This document shows positions 1-9,956 of a stretch of DNA of 28,024 bases, one piece after another (the first letter of the stretch is position 1; the number at the start of each line of letters is the position of its first letter). Location: NCBI RefSeq assembly GCF_000350225.1, contig NW_005178881.1, positions 232,199-260,222 of the forward strand, read 5' to 3'. The notes below the pieces were generated by a model. That model was not told where the DNA came from. It ran no database searches and worked only from the letters and a program-made list of their open reading frames with translations. Source of the DNA: Chondrus crispus. Taxonomy: Eukaryota > Rhodophyta > Florideophyceae > Gigartinales > Gigartinaceae. The position numbers and the translations under genes were made by a program.

Positions 1-2
1 TT

Positions 3-82
3 GATTTAATATTCCCTATGCGCAGGTACAGTGCATGCGCCTGATTAAATATTCCCTGTGCACAGTTACGGTGCATGCCCCT
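3..82. repeat. Tandem duplication, two 40-bp units
   Basis: Two adjacent 40-bp units (3-42 and 43-82) agree at about 34 of 40 positions. Each contains the core ATTCCCT and a GTGCATGC block. No gene or terminal repeat is attached to them, so this looks like a simple local duplication at the window edge. More copies may lie outside the window. Confidence 0.7.
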
Positions 83-2464
83 AAGGTTGTACAACAACCA
101 CACTGTACAGCCCTTACACCTCGGATAAGACATGCAAGTACCCACCCCCCCCCCTTCCTCTTAACTCTCTCACATCACTTCCGCGCGTCTTCTTGCTCCA
201 GTGGACACCTCCGTGCTCCCTCCTTAGCCGTTTCGTTACTCACGACACTCGCGCCCCGATCCTGTTGCCCGATCCTGTTGCCCGGGATTACAGTCCTGGA
301 CGCAATTGTACAACAGCTCAAATTTCCTCGTTCAACTGCCACTGCATATCTCAACCACATTCGTCTTCTTCCCCCCTCCTCAACACCCTTCATGTGATCT
401 GTCCATCTTTAAACCAGCCACATGCAGTCTGCATTCGCTCTCCCCCCCCCCAGCATTTCGATGTTACGAAACCATCCCTCTAACTTTGTTACCTACGGCA
501 CCGTCAGTGTCCCGTGATGTCAATTTTTAAACCCATTTCAAACAATTGCTGCCTTCAGTCTTCTTTCTTTCAAGTACAGTACCAAGGGTACAGTGCAAGT
601 CCAACCTAACCCGCGACCGTGTCTCCTCCTCGCTATGTCGAATGAAGGACACCGTTGCATTCATGTCGCTACGCCGACGGCTAATCCATGGCGAATTCTG
701 GCAACACCACCACATGTCGTCCATCTCTCAACAGCATGGCACACTGTAACATAAATGTCTCTAATCGTTCCAATGATGACATCGAACAGACAAACTGCGC
801 AATGTCATGTCTCTTATACTATCATTGCATTATTGATTGTGAACACGTAACATTACGCATGCAGATGTATCCGACCTCAAGTACCCTTCGAAGGGTAACG
901 GCCTCTCAGAAAATGCAAACTGACAGACATGTAATAAAACAAAACGCGCCACCATGGGACATCCCGCGGGACCGAGCTCTTGCCTTTGCACCTGTACAGC
1001 GTTCAAGAAAGAGCAACATGCGGTCCTCGTCAACAAGGGCATGTGCCGAATTCGCACTGCGGCTAATCATAACACGTGTAATACAGACGCGTGCTACCAT
1101 CAACGTCAACTGTAAAGGGGACGGTGGACAAGCATATGCGCTTTTCTACGCCATGTCGATTTGCCGTGGAAGCATGGCCGCCGCCAATCCTCGTCCGCCA
1201 TCAGCTCAGTCGCTTTGGTCTCCAGCGATCCATATTTCACCAGAGTGCAACCCACTGCTGTCCAACCTTGCCTTCTTCTCTCCGCCAATCCTCTCTCGTC
1301 GCCCACTCGCTTCCGTTCCGAAATCCCTCCCAAATACACAACGCGTACTCCATCAGTTGCCAGGAATCCATGTCTCCAGACTCTGGAGACCAGAGTGGTC
1401 TCTCTTCGATGCCCTCTTACGCCGGCCTCTTCAAAAACTAACGCCTTCACCGCACTGCTTGCCACCGTTCCTACGTTCCTACACACGGTCTCCGTATTCT
1501 GCTAACTCGTGCTCTAAATTTTTCCCTCTCACTTCACCCGCAGCTACTGCAAAGCCAACAATAGCATAATCATTACACTAATGCCATTCGTCGTGATAGT
1601 TACTCTGCGCTACCAAGGACTGCACGGAGGGTATCGTGCACAAGTGCCAACAGAGCAATACGATACAGTACCAAGGGTACTGCACCAACCTCGCCACTAT
1701 TACAGCACTCCACTTGCCTTCCGAGCCTCTAGAAACCTGCCTCACCAATAGCTTCCGCTCCGTGTTTCATGGGAGACACGTCGACCATTATGTCTCCAGC
1801 CAATTTAAATCAAAAAGGGAGCACAAATCATTGTATTTCTAGTCCCTCCTCTCATCATCTTCCGTTCCGAAATCCCTACCTCTATTCGTCATCATTTGTG
1901 TGACGTAGTATCAAGTGACGATAGCTTCCCATCTTCAATCATTCCCGGCTAACCGCCCGTCGTTTGTGGATGCTGCTTCTCGATCATCCCGCTTCTCTCC
2001 AAAACCATGACGTTCCCATAGCAGCAAAGCCATGTTGTCCAGAAAGTAATTGCTCCTCAACTGACATCGACAACGTCCCGCGCATGCAGGTCCAGACGCT
2101 CCGACGCATTTCAAATGATGGCATTACGGTACACGTCTTCGCTCTATTCAAACGGCCGACTCTACCATGGGTCGACGCACATCTTTCCAACATTAGCTAA
2201 TCATAGGGCGTAGCAGTCGTCGCGTGGTGGTCGATTGATAAACCCTCCACAGCGCTCAGTCGCTTCACTATCCTTCAGTTTTGCTTCATGCCGCAAGTCA
2301 TTTCAATATTCCATCTCAACCCTTTTCTCTTTTTCTCCGAAGTTGCAGCTCTTCCCGTTTCACGAAACGTGTCTTTGTAACAACCGCCGCAGAGGCTGCC
2401 AAGACTTTGTGCGTCTCTGTTTCGCTCATGCAAGCTTTATCATTTATTTCCTCAAATTTCCAGA
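83..2464. other. Gene-poor stretch, no supported gene
   Basis: No reading frame here has recognisable motifs. The longest open frame (688-1569, plus strand) has an unstructured composition without domain signatures and looks like chance. A 17-bp motif beginning TACAGTACC occurs twice (575-591 and 1664-1680), with partly similar bases downstream (CCAACCT), so an old dispersed repeat may be present. No RNA gene or transposon end was recognised. Confidence 0.5.
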
Positions 2465-2812
2465 TACATCACAGTCTTGAAAGGGCGAAGCGAATTTCTT
2501 CGGACTGATGCAAATGTAGCTTTCGGAGATTGGCAGATGGCAATGAAGCCACAACTGCCTTGACTATTGCCTGTTGAAATGATAGTGGAAAAGGCCATAT
2601 CGGAAAATATAAATGATGATGCGCAACTATCTGGAGTCCAATTGTCCTCTATATGGAAACTAAGTACTGCTATTTGGAAGATGAACAAATGAAACGCATT
2701 TGTCATCGAACCAGATGCATGCGTGCAAAATAAGAAGTCTTCTGGCGTCGTTTTACAAGCAAGTGCTCTAACACGACCAGGCTCGGCGGCATTCCAACTT
2801 AGCATTTTGTAA
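2465..2812 (+). pseudogene. Coding-like stretch with two in-frame TGA stops, unrecognised
   Basis: One plus-strand frame runs 116 codons and is broken only by TGA at 2561-2563 and 2690-2692 before ending at TAA 2810-2812. The translation between the stops has a normal protein composition, with runs such as VEMIVEKAISENINDDAQ and NAFVIEPDACVQNKKSSG. A splice-acceptor-like TTTCCAG immediately precedes it at about 2457-2463, so it could be a 3' exon. I do not recognise the family. Both stops could derive from CGA by a C-to-T change. Two stops in 116 codons is also possible by chance, so a decayed gene or transposon fragment is only a suggestion. Confidence 0.25.
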
Positions 2813-4209
2813 AAGACGTTTGCCTTGAGATGCGTGAGCGATCTGACGTGAACAGTTGTCTTAGCATGGGATTTGAAAGTCTTGTTGTTTTAGTGTAATC
2901 AAATTTTTGTAATCTATGGTCATATCGTAATCGCTATGGCGATTCCCATTTTGCTTTCTGGATTCTTATTACTCCCACGACAAAATAAAATCAGGTGAGC
3001 AACAACAAGATACACAAAGGCGTTGCCCAATTCGAAAATATTCGGATGCGTGGAATCGGCAGCTGACTGAAAATGCCGTCACACATGGTCAATAAATGCG
3101 TTTTGTGAACATGTCAACTTCTTGCGGATAATTTGCATTGAAGAGGCACATGTACGCTTATGCATTAACTAGTACTGTTGTTCTGTATGGGATGTGCGGC
3201 ATATGCAAAACAGTCTCGCAGTTATCATGCGAAAAGGTCGGTCACTTTCTCGTTATGCACCCAGTTGCATGTGTGAACGAACTGTTGCGACCATGTATGC
3301 ATTGTTGCCAGAAACAATGGACGGCACGTTGCCTGCATTGTGACAGCAAGGATTGAAGCCTCTAATCGTATCCAGAAATTGTGCGGCACTCCTTCATACC
3401 TGGTGCAGAGCTTCATGAGGCCCTCACAATATCCGTCTTGGGTTGTCGTACAGTAATGGCAATATCCCTGGCTTTGTCTCATTGACCTCATTCGTTGAAC
3501 AAAGAGACACTAAGCCATGCTGCGTATCTCGTCTGATGCGTTTATACGTCCACTCATTCGCTAGTTGAAGATGACACTGTAACACTGTAGTACTGTACCG
3601 CAACACTGTAACTGTACCGCTAATAGGATGTGCATTCGGCGGCAGAGTCCTTTTTGAAAGCATTTGTTTTTGTGTGGACAAGAAAACTCCGAAGATATTA
3701 ACTGCTTGGTACGGCAACATGGCTGCAACAGAAACCCTCCTTGAGATACTGTAGTGCATGCAAGTCTCATAATTTCCTTGTCTTTGGGTAACCGACGTGT
3801 TTTGTTCACTAAACCACAGATGGAAGTGGTTGTGTCCATAAAATGTGATCGTGAATTTGAGAATCAACAACGTCTAGTGTTCTTGGCGTCAGAAGAAGCA
3901 TTCATGCATGCTGTACTGTACTATTGAGAGATTCCAAATAAAGAGCTACCCTTGAAGCATACACCACTATAAAGCCGGAAGTCCCCAGATTCAAGGCGTA
4001 GGCGGTCCTCTTCCAATAGGAAAGAGAAGAAGACTTCTACCATCCCTTTTACTGTCTTCTTCTTTCACAGAATGTCCCCTGAGGATGTTTCGATATCAGC
4101 CGAAAAACTTGTTTCTGATGCTGACATCAATCTACCGGGAAAATGGTACTTGGAAACCAGACGGCTCTGTGCAATCCTTTTGCTACCGTCATACGTATGT
4201 ACTGTCTTC
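2813..4209. other. Gene-poor stretch, no supported gene
   Basis: No convincing gene on either strand. Short ORFs on the minus strand (about 3424-3870) have no recognisable domain. Around 3575-3620 ACTGTA/ACTGTACC is repeated several times, a small degenerate microrepeat. A CTGANGA...CGAAA arrangement at 4079-4105 was considered and rejected as a ribozyme. Confidence 0.5.
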
Positions 4210-4212
4210 TGA

Positions 4213-4240
4213 GGGTGTGTCTTAACTTGCCCGGGTTTGC
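4213..4240 (+). repeat. Left terminal inverted repeat of small Harbinger element
   Basis: Begins GGGTGTGTCTTAACTTGCCC directly after the TGA duplication. It pairs with the inverted copy at 5397-5424 at 25 of 28 positions. Confidence 0.85.
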
Positions 4241-4410
4241 TTTGCTTGCCCGAGTTTGCCGGTCATTTATTAATTTATTAATGTAAGTACACGCCTTCCC
4301 CTTACGTTAGTAGTGGACAGGTGTCCCAGAGCGACGGTGCTGACTTACAGAGGCATACAGCGCCATAAATTGCCAGAACACAACGGGGAGGACACTGTGG
4401 GTTCTACAAA

Positions 4411-4509
4411 TTCGCTCCGAGGACGCATCGACAGGGACGTGACATGCTGCAGCGTCAAACAACTTCGCCCGAGGGACGCGTCGACATGGACGCGAGACGC
4501 TGCAGCGTC
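4411..4509. repeat. Imperfect direct repeat inside small Harbinger element
   Basis: Two similar units (4411-4456 and 4464-4509, 53 bp apart) both start TTCGC, carry a GACGC(A/G)TCGACA block and end GCTGCAGCGTC. They lie between the left end and the transposase remnant, where subterminal transposase-binding repeats are common. A binding role is inference. Confidence 0.6.
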
Positions 4510-4719
4510 GCTCGCTTCCGACCCAGAACGTGGCCATTGCGGGTGATCCCAGATCACCGGGATAAATAATTGATCTCACCCCCTACTTCTCTCCTTACTA
4601 CTCCGCGGGATAGCGTATCTATCGCCGGCGCTGTTTGGTCAAAAAACGGATCTACAACCACTGCCCAGTATCGCCGTTCGCCTCCCCTCCTTTCTTCTCA
4701 ATCTAATCACTCCTACGCA

Positions 4720-4934
4720 ATGCACGGCAATAGAATCATCACTGCTACGACCGCACTAACCGCAACCGCAGCTCTATTCTCCCTCCTTTCATTTCACCAA
4801 GCTATTTCAAACTATCCTCGACCCCGAAAATTCACAAAGCCCTTAGATCTCCGACGGGGATGGACCTTTGTCAGAGCCAACAGAATTTTTAACGACAAAG
4901 AATTCAGTCGTACATACCGTATGGAGGGGGGATA
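4720..4934 (+). pseudogene. Harbinger transposase remnant, N-terminal part only
   Basis: Starts at ATG 4720 and is open to the TAA at 4933-4935. Its segment FPRPR-like/KP.D.RR.W.F..AN..F.D.EF...YRM matches, by eye, the N-terminal region of the transposase on the minus strand at 19363-20805. Examples are DLRRGWTFVRANRIFNDKEF here and DMRRFWKFSKANGMFSDNEF there. The catalytic DDE part is absent because the element is internally deleted. The gene reads inward from the left end, mirroring the larger element. It cannot encode a working transposase. Confidence 0.7.
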
Positions 4935-4939
4935 ATATT

Positions 4940-5082
4940 TGGTCAGAAACGCCCGCTGCAGACGAGGAAGCAAGAGTGAGAGACTTTGCGTTGGTGGCCC
5001 CCGTCTTCCGAATGGTGGGAGTCGGAGAGATGCGCCAGAGGCGCGGAGAACGGCGCACGTGGCATTGAGGTGTGGAAGCCAT
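4940..5082 (-). pseudogene. Harbinger partner-gene remnant, N-terminal part only
   Basis: Minus-strand frame starting at ATG 5082. The first 40 or so residues are basic and Ser/Pro/Thr-rich and share RRSP...RI.......K with the start of the plus-strand partner gene at 14770 (HVRRSPRLWRISPTPTIRK versus SPRRSPHIARITTGISKK). It reads inward from the right end and breaks off at the junction with the transposase remnant near 4935. The match is short and low-complexity, but position and orientation agree with the second gene of the family. Confidence 0.5.
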
Positions 5083-5396
5083 TTTCAGGAAAGTAGTAGG
5101 CAGAGAGGTGCTTCGTAGAGTTGGGTTGCCTTTGCGAGATGGCAGGTGCATAGATTTTTGCAAAGGGGGAGTTGAGGATGTTTTCGGCAAGGGGCAAGCA
5201 CTGCGTCCACCGGAGCACAGCGTCCAAATTCGAAAGTTACAAACTTACAAAAGTAGCCAATATATGATTGACATTTGTCATTACACACTGACATAACTTG
5301 AGCTTGCAGTGTAGGGTCGTACTTAGTTTCAAATCATATATTAACGCCCAGTAGCCAATAGTAGTGCAAATCATGGCTCCGGGCAAGCAAACCCGG

Positions 5397-5424
5397 GCAA
5401 ACTCGGGCAAGTTAAGACCCTCCC
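5397..5424 (-). repeat. Right terminal inverted repeat of small Harbinger element
   Basis: Read on the minus strand it begins GGGAGGGTCTTAACTTGCCC. It differs from the left end at positions 4, 6 and 22. It is followed on the plus strand by the TGA duplication. Confidence 0.85.
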
Positions 5425-5462
5425 TGAGGACAGCGTTAGACATCGATGCACACAGGTGCAAG

Positions 5463-5529
5463 TTGCACCATATTGTAACGATATGCTGGTTGCACCGTGC
5501 AACCAGCATATCGTTACAGTATGATGCAA
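5463..5529. repeat. Near-perfect 33-bp inverted repeat (hairpin)
   Basis: Arms 5463-5495 and 5497-5529 are complementary at 31 of 33 positions around a single unpaired base (5496). The arm core is GTAACGATATGCTGGTTGCA. It lies 36 bp outside the right end of the small Harbinger element. It could be a recent inverted duplication, the end of a fold-back element or a small-RNA hairpin. No terminator or promoter context decides between these. Confidence 0.9.
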
Positions 5530-6526
5530 GCTGGAGACTCGGGTGACCTTGGAGATTTCCGTGGCACTGCACTCTCGAAGACTTGCACATCTCTCAAGAG
5601 TGTGTGGGGTACTGTGCATGACATGTACTGCGCTGTATTCCACTTGACCTCTTCGTGCTCCCAATTTAATGCTAGTGTTTGTGTCCTTTTTTTTTCTGAG
5701 TGCGCTTTCCCAGAGGACGCTGGCTAACAAACCTTCGCACTTTTTTTCAAATATATCCCTAGTTCACGTCGCTTCTCTTTGTTGTTGTTTCCGTTTCCTT
5801 TATCAAGTACTCTTCATCACTACCATAGCTTGAACAAAGACCATACAGTGGACAACTAACTCAAACGCCTTTTCAGGTTTAATTCAAGGAAGAGAAGCAC
5901 GTTCCATCGAAATTCCACCGTCAGTAATTGTTTCCCTTTGAATGGTCAGCCTCCACTGATGAGTAGCAAGATGCAGCTTCCAAGGACAATATTGAATTTC
6001 AAATCGATGTGGGGAAAGCAAAACCTCTTCCTCTCCTAAATCCACCCTTTTCATAGACAAACGAAACCTCCTTCAATGCTACACGTGTAGGCTGCTTCAA
6101 CCGCTTTCAACAAAGTGACCTGTCTCAGAATAGAGAAGGGGAAACTGGGACTCGGCCGGATATGAGATTCGAGATATCACCTATCGTTTTTTTTTTTTTT
6201 TTTTTGCTCTTTGCATGATAGGTTGCGAGTTTGGAGCATCTCGGACATTCGTCATAGATTTTTTTTCGTGGATACTTGTGCCACGTAATACTGTACCGTT
6301 CCTCAATTATGAGACCTTTCTTAGATATTTTTCCCCAACCCATGGTTGTATCTGTGTCCCTTCTGCTTCCGGAACGGTCCCAGATACTGGACGTTGTCCT
6401 GGACCATGTTGATGTACGCATGAGCACTAATACCGAATAAACTCAATAAGTTTAAGCGGAATTAGTAATTGTCTCTAGCAAAGAAAACAATGCTCTGGAT
6501 CCCCTTTTACTTCATGAACTAGCTGA
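5530..6526. other. Gene-poor stretch, no supported gene
   Basis: No recognised gene, RNA or transposon end. A run of 19 T (6187-6205) is present. A poly-T run can be the 5' mark of a minus-strand retroposed sequence, but no flanking duplication was seen. Confidence 0.5.
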
Positions 6527-6899
6527 CATGAAATTGCTCAGCCTGTCGGATGGCAAGGAGCTTTTCTTACCAATTTCACCATAAGAAATACAGCAGCTCT
6601 GTTCAGTTGGGACGGAGAAAACACAAAATTGTTTCGCGAGGTACTGCATGACTGCAATATGCTTTCTACAGCGGATGTCATTGCCCTCAAATTCATGAAG
6701 TCTGAAGACGACCCAAAAAAATGTTTACAGTGCTTTCATCTTGATGAAATAACCGGACATTCAGACTTATGATAATGTGGCAAACTGTTCTTTGTCCTAT
6801 TGCTCCCCTGTCGGAATGTTCAGGGGCTTCAGGATGATCTATGAAATCCATGCGGTACACTTGAACCACTTTGGGCTCTTGAAAGAGAGTCTTCTATAA
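6527..6899 (+). pseudogene. Coding-like stretch broken by one frame change, unrecognised
   Basis: A plus-strand frame is open for 81 codons (6527-6769, TGA at 6770-6772) and reads like protein, for example WQGAFLTNFTIRNTAALFSW and DDPKKCLQCFHLDEITGHSD. A second frame, shifted by one base, overlaps its end and continues from about 6762 to TAA 6897-6899 with similar quality (VGMFRGFRMIYEIHAVHLNH). Together they look like one gene with a single frameshift. A splice acceptor (GCTCAG, about 6536-6541) could precede it. I do not recognise the family. It may belong with the next coding-like stretch at 7112-7561. Confidence 0.3.
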
Positions 6900-7111
6900 G
6901 TGTGAACACTTATGACGTGTGAGAGTCACTGCTTTTCAGGAGGGGGTGATGCTTTAGTGTGAGGTCTGCCAGTTTGTGCACGTTGTGAAAGACATCGACG
7001 ACTGTAAACCAGTTTTTCTCAAGCAAGAGATCGGGCCAATACTTGCCCAAAGTGTATATCCGTGGAACGGATGCGTCATCGCCACATCAGATAACGGGCG
7101 GGTAAACATGA

Positions 7112-7561
7112 CAGCCTCACACACGGAGACCGACTCCGCAGGTACAATACAGTACTGTACAAAAAGTTGATGGAGAATTTGTACAATGGAGTGATGAGAG
7201 CAAGAAGAATCAAAGGCATGTCAAGATGTGTTCTTCGTTCGAAAAGTCTTGAGAACGGGACTGCACATGTGGAGAGGAGGGGCGTCATTTATTTTGGACT
7301 TTCTACAGCACAAGTCCGGTTACAATTCATTTCCAACAAGACAAATTGTGCTCCATCGAAAGAAACATATTTTCTCGTTTCTTCATTCGGCGCAGGAACA
7401 TGGGCGTCTATGTAGCGACGCGGCGACGAAGCGTGTTACAGATGCTTGACCATATTCACGACAAGGTGGCTGATGAGAGGCGATGCGCTCCGAGCGTTGG
7501 TGTTCTGCTTTGGTCTCGGTACTTGAAGAGGAACAGGGAGAAAGTTTACATTAAACAGTGA
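7112..7561 (+). pseudogene. Coding-like stretch with one in-frame TGA, unrecognised
   Basis: One plus-strand frame is open from 7112 to the TGA at 7559-7561 except for a single TGA at 7250-7252. The text is protein-like: VDGEFVQWSDESKKNQRHVK before the stop and VYVATRRRSVLQMLDHIHDK near the end, and it is rich in Arg and Lys. No domain was recognised. It lies in the same orientation as, and 210 bp downstream of, the broken stretch at 6527-6899, so both may be remains of one gene or transposon. Chance cannot be excluded. Confidence 0.3.
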
Positions 7562-9427
7562 ACAGGATCTGTGTTGCATGTGAGGAATGGCGAGGTCAGC
7601 CTCTCTCTTTCGCGATAATTTTTTTGAATTGTAGTTTCTCAAATTATGAGTCTCCGGTATGATCAACAAGCTGGTAAGGACAGTCATGCGATCATATTCT
7701 TTCTTCGGCAATCAAAAGATGGAAGTACCGTAACGGTAAGGTGTAGAATCTATTGGGCCCAAAATCAGGGTGAATATTACGAATGGGTGATGGGCAAGGC
7801 ATCTGCAGTGCTTTAGTGCAGTTGTTCTTGAGATTTTTCGGAACTCACCAGCACTGGTCTCTTTTGCCCGATTTTTTTTTTCCCGGACATCAAATAATCT
7901 GCCACGCCTCTAAAATCTTCTTTTCTGTTTACCTTTTGTAATCGCAGGAGAGACACGTTTCTTTTGTGGCACATGCGAATGTCTAGTTTTGAAACGGAAA
8001 TGCTCGTGATCATCTTTTTCAGAGCGCAGGGAGGAGGCAGTGGACGATAAAAGGCATGGAAGAGCTTGCAAGGTTTTCAATTAAACTGGAAAAAGGATTG
8101 GCTTTCCAGATGAACTCGTGGCCAGTGTCCTTCGAGATAAGCTTTGCGTGAACTCTAAAAAACTCTTGCGACTCAATCCCTTTTGGAAAGCAGGGGAAGG
8201 TTGCACCTTAAATTTCCAAGGCCTCCTCCGAATATCTGCTTTCGAGAGGTGCATCTGATCGGCAAGCGCAAACACAAAGATAGCTGCATTGAGGTTGTGT
8301 GTTTATTTTTTGGTGTGGAGGGAGGTACGCGACGCCCTTTTGCAGTAGGTGTCGTCCCTCAGGTGCCGATCTTTAGTGAGTCTCAGAATAAGCACAAAAT
8401 TAGAATCTTGCAAGTTGGCCGACATTTTGCAGGCCGGCAGTGGCGGTACAGAGCATGCTGGAATTGGCATAATAATATTTGCCCCTCGGGGCAGGGAGCA
8501 ATTTCGCCGTGCATATATTAGAGACATATACCCTGCCTCGCAGTTTCACTTGACCTGGCGCACGGCTTTGTCCCGTCACAGGCCCCCATACACAACCTCA
8601 ATGCTTCTGTCCTTGGTGGCAATGGCCATTGGCTCTCACCAGTAATGTCATCAAGACGAATGCAAGCGCTCTGCATCTTGACCTTCAACTGCAAATCCTC
8701 CACCTCTCCGGAACGTCCCACAGCACGGCGTAGGCAATACACAGATGCTTTCTATGACAACAGCATTCTTCACCTCTACACATGTGCCCCAGATTTCAAG
8801 GAACCATTCCAGCGCCCTTACCAGCATCTTCGCGTTCCCGTGTGGCAACATCCGTCCTTACATACTTGCAACTCTGCATGCAACTATGCATCATTTCGGT
8901 TGTCTATTTTGTCTGTTCCGCCCTCCGCTTTTTCTGTGCATTGCCGGCCGTCTATCTCCAACAGTTTAAGATATGTCACATTTCTTATGACCTTCCAACG
9001 CAGCCTTCCCATCCCTTTTTTGGTGACATGCGTTGCCCCTCCTGCCTTTTTGTTTCTCACTCACTCCGCTATGTCGAGGTGGTATATCTTAGAGTTTCCA
9101 AACCCCGATGCCTTTCTTTTCATTTTCATATTGCGCATCGGTACAACGAGGCCTGATGTGCCTGCTTTTCTGTTTTGCCAAACTCTGCTCTACCAACACG
9201 CCAATTGTTGTGTGTATGTTATTGAGGACCTGGGTTCCAACACTTTAACGGGTTGCCGTGTGCGGCCTGGAGTGCTGGTCCTTTCATGTTCAGTGAACTA
9301 CTGTCTTGATCCGATATAAAGGAAACCACTCTAACATTCTGCCCTACGAAAATCGGCAGCACGACCACCGCTTCAATCAAAACACCAAAGCAACTTCGCA
9401 ATCGCCTTGAACCAAGTCACTAGCAGA
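7562..9427. other. Gene-poor stretch, no supported gene
   Basis: Several open frames occur on both strands, the longest at 8645-9319 plus. None shows a domain, a targeting peptide or composition I can defend. The 200 bp before 9428 could hold a promoter for the next gene, but no clear TATA element was seen. Confidence 0.45.
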
Positions 9428-9956
9428 ATGTCGCAAGCAGGTGGGCAAAATCCTCCCCCGAACCCGGGCCCGTATCCTGCACGAAAGGTGAAACTGAAGA
9501 AGGGCGACACAAAAAAAGGGCCCACTCCAGCAGCAAACGTCGAAACTATGTGCCACCGTAGAGGAGTCCTGTTTGGATGTGAAGTTGCCTATTGCTTGTT
9601 TGAAAGACATTCGAGACAAGAGTCTCGTACGGAAAGTAGCAATGTGGGCAGGCTTGCTTCGAAAAGGTCAAGTGTTGCTCGAGTTGCCCGTTGTAATATT
9701 TTTGACATTGAAGGCAATGGTGCTCTCGACCAAGCTGCTGTTGGTAAGCGTTTAAGTGAGACAGTTTTGTCGCGGAAGGCTAGAAAGGGGAAAGGGGAAG
9801 GGAACATTCTGTTTCCTTTCTCTTACAGAACCGATACAGGGACTGGTGTTGAAGCTCGAAGGGTTCAAGTCGTGGGCGAAGAAGCTCGCAGCCACACAGT
9901 TTCCAATTCAAGTTCAGAAAGTCTTCCGCCCGTCTCCGTACTCTCGAATTTTGTAA
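9428..9956 (+). CDS. Possible small two-exon gene, unrecognised product
   Basis: Preferred model: ATG 9428, exon 1 9428-9743, intron 9744-9828 (85 nt, GTAAGC donor, pyrimidine-rich tract ending TTACAG), exon 2 9829-9956, about 147 aa. The splice phase joins V to EPIQGLVLKLEGFKSW and ends at TAA. The N-terminus is Pro/Gly- then Lys-rich. The splice signals are the strongest evidence. A competing frame over 9573-9743 (LPIACLKDIRDKSLVRK...) reads at least as naturally. It could be reached from the same ATG through a one-base error in the run of seven As at 9511-9517, with a different donor (GTCAAG at 9667). The 3' exon is common to both models. I do not recognise the family. Confidence 0.4.

Larger units (their letters stand above)
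4213..5424. mobile_element. PIF/Harbinger-type element, internal deletion derivative (1,212 bp)
   Basis: The ends are 28-bp terminal inverted repeats (4213-4240 and 5397-5424) matching at 25 of 28 positions, with the shared core GTCTTAACTTGCCCG. They are flanked by the 3-bp direct duplication TGA (4210-4212 and 5425-5427). Further TTTGCCCG-type repeats lie just inside both ends. A 3-bp duplication is typical of PIF/Harbinger elements. Inside are the start of a transposase-like gene on the plus strand and the start of a partner-like gene on the minus strand, fused near 4930-4940. The centre of the parent element is therefore missing, and the copy must depend on enzymes from a full element. The same TIR family bounds the large element at 14422-21049. 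Confidence 0.85.

Noticed and set aside
688..1569. 293-codon open frame on the plus strand
   Set aside because: Starts with ATG but has no domain, no coherent composition and overlaps other equally long frames; likely chance openness.
4079..4105. CTGANGA...CGAAA arrangement resembling a hammerhead ribozyme core
   Set aside because: The segment between the two motifs cannot form a convincing stem II and no stems I or III were found.
8645..9319. 224-codon open frame on the plus strand
   Set aside because: Composition rich in Pro, Ser, Phe and Leu from pyrimidine-rich DNA, no motif and no supporting context.
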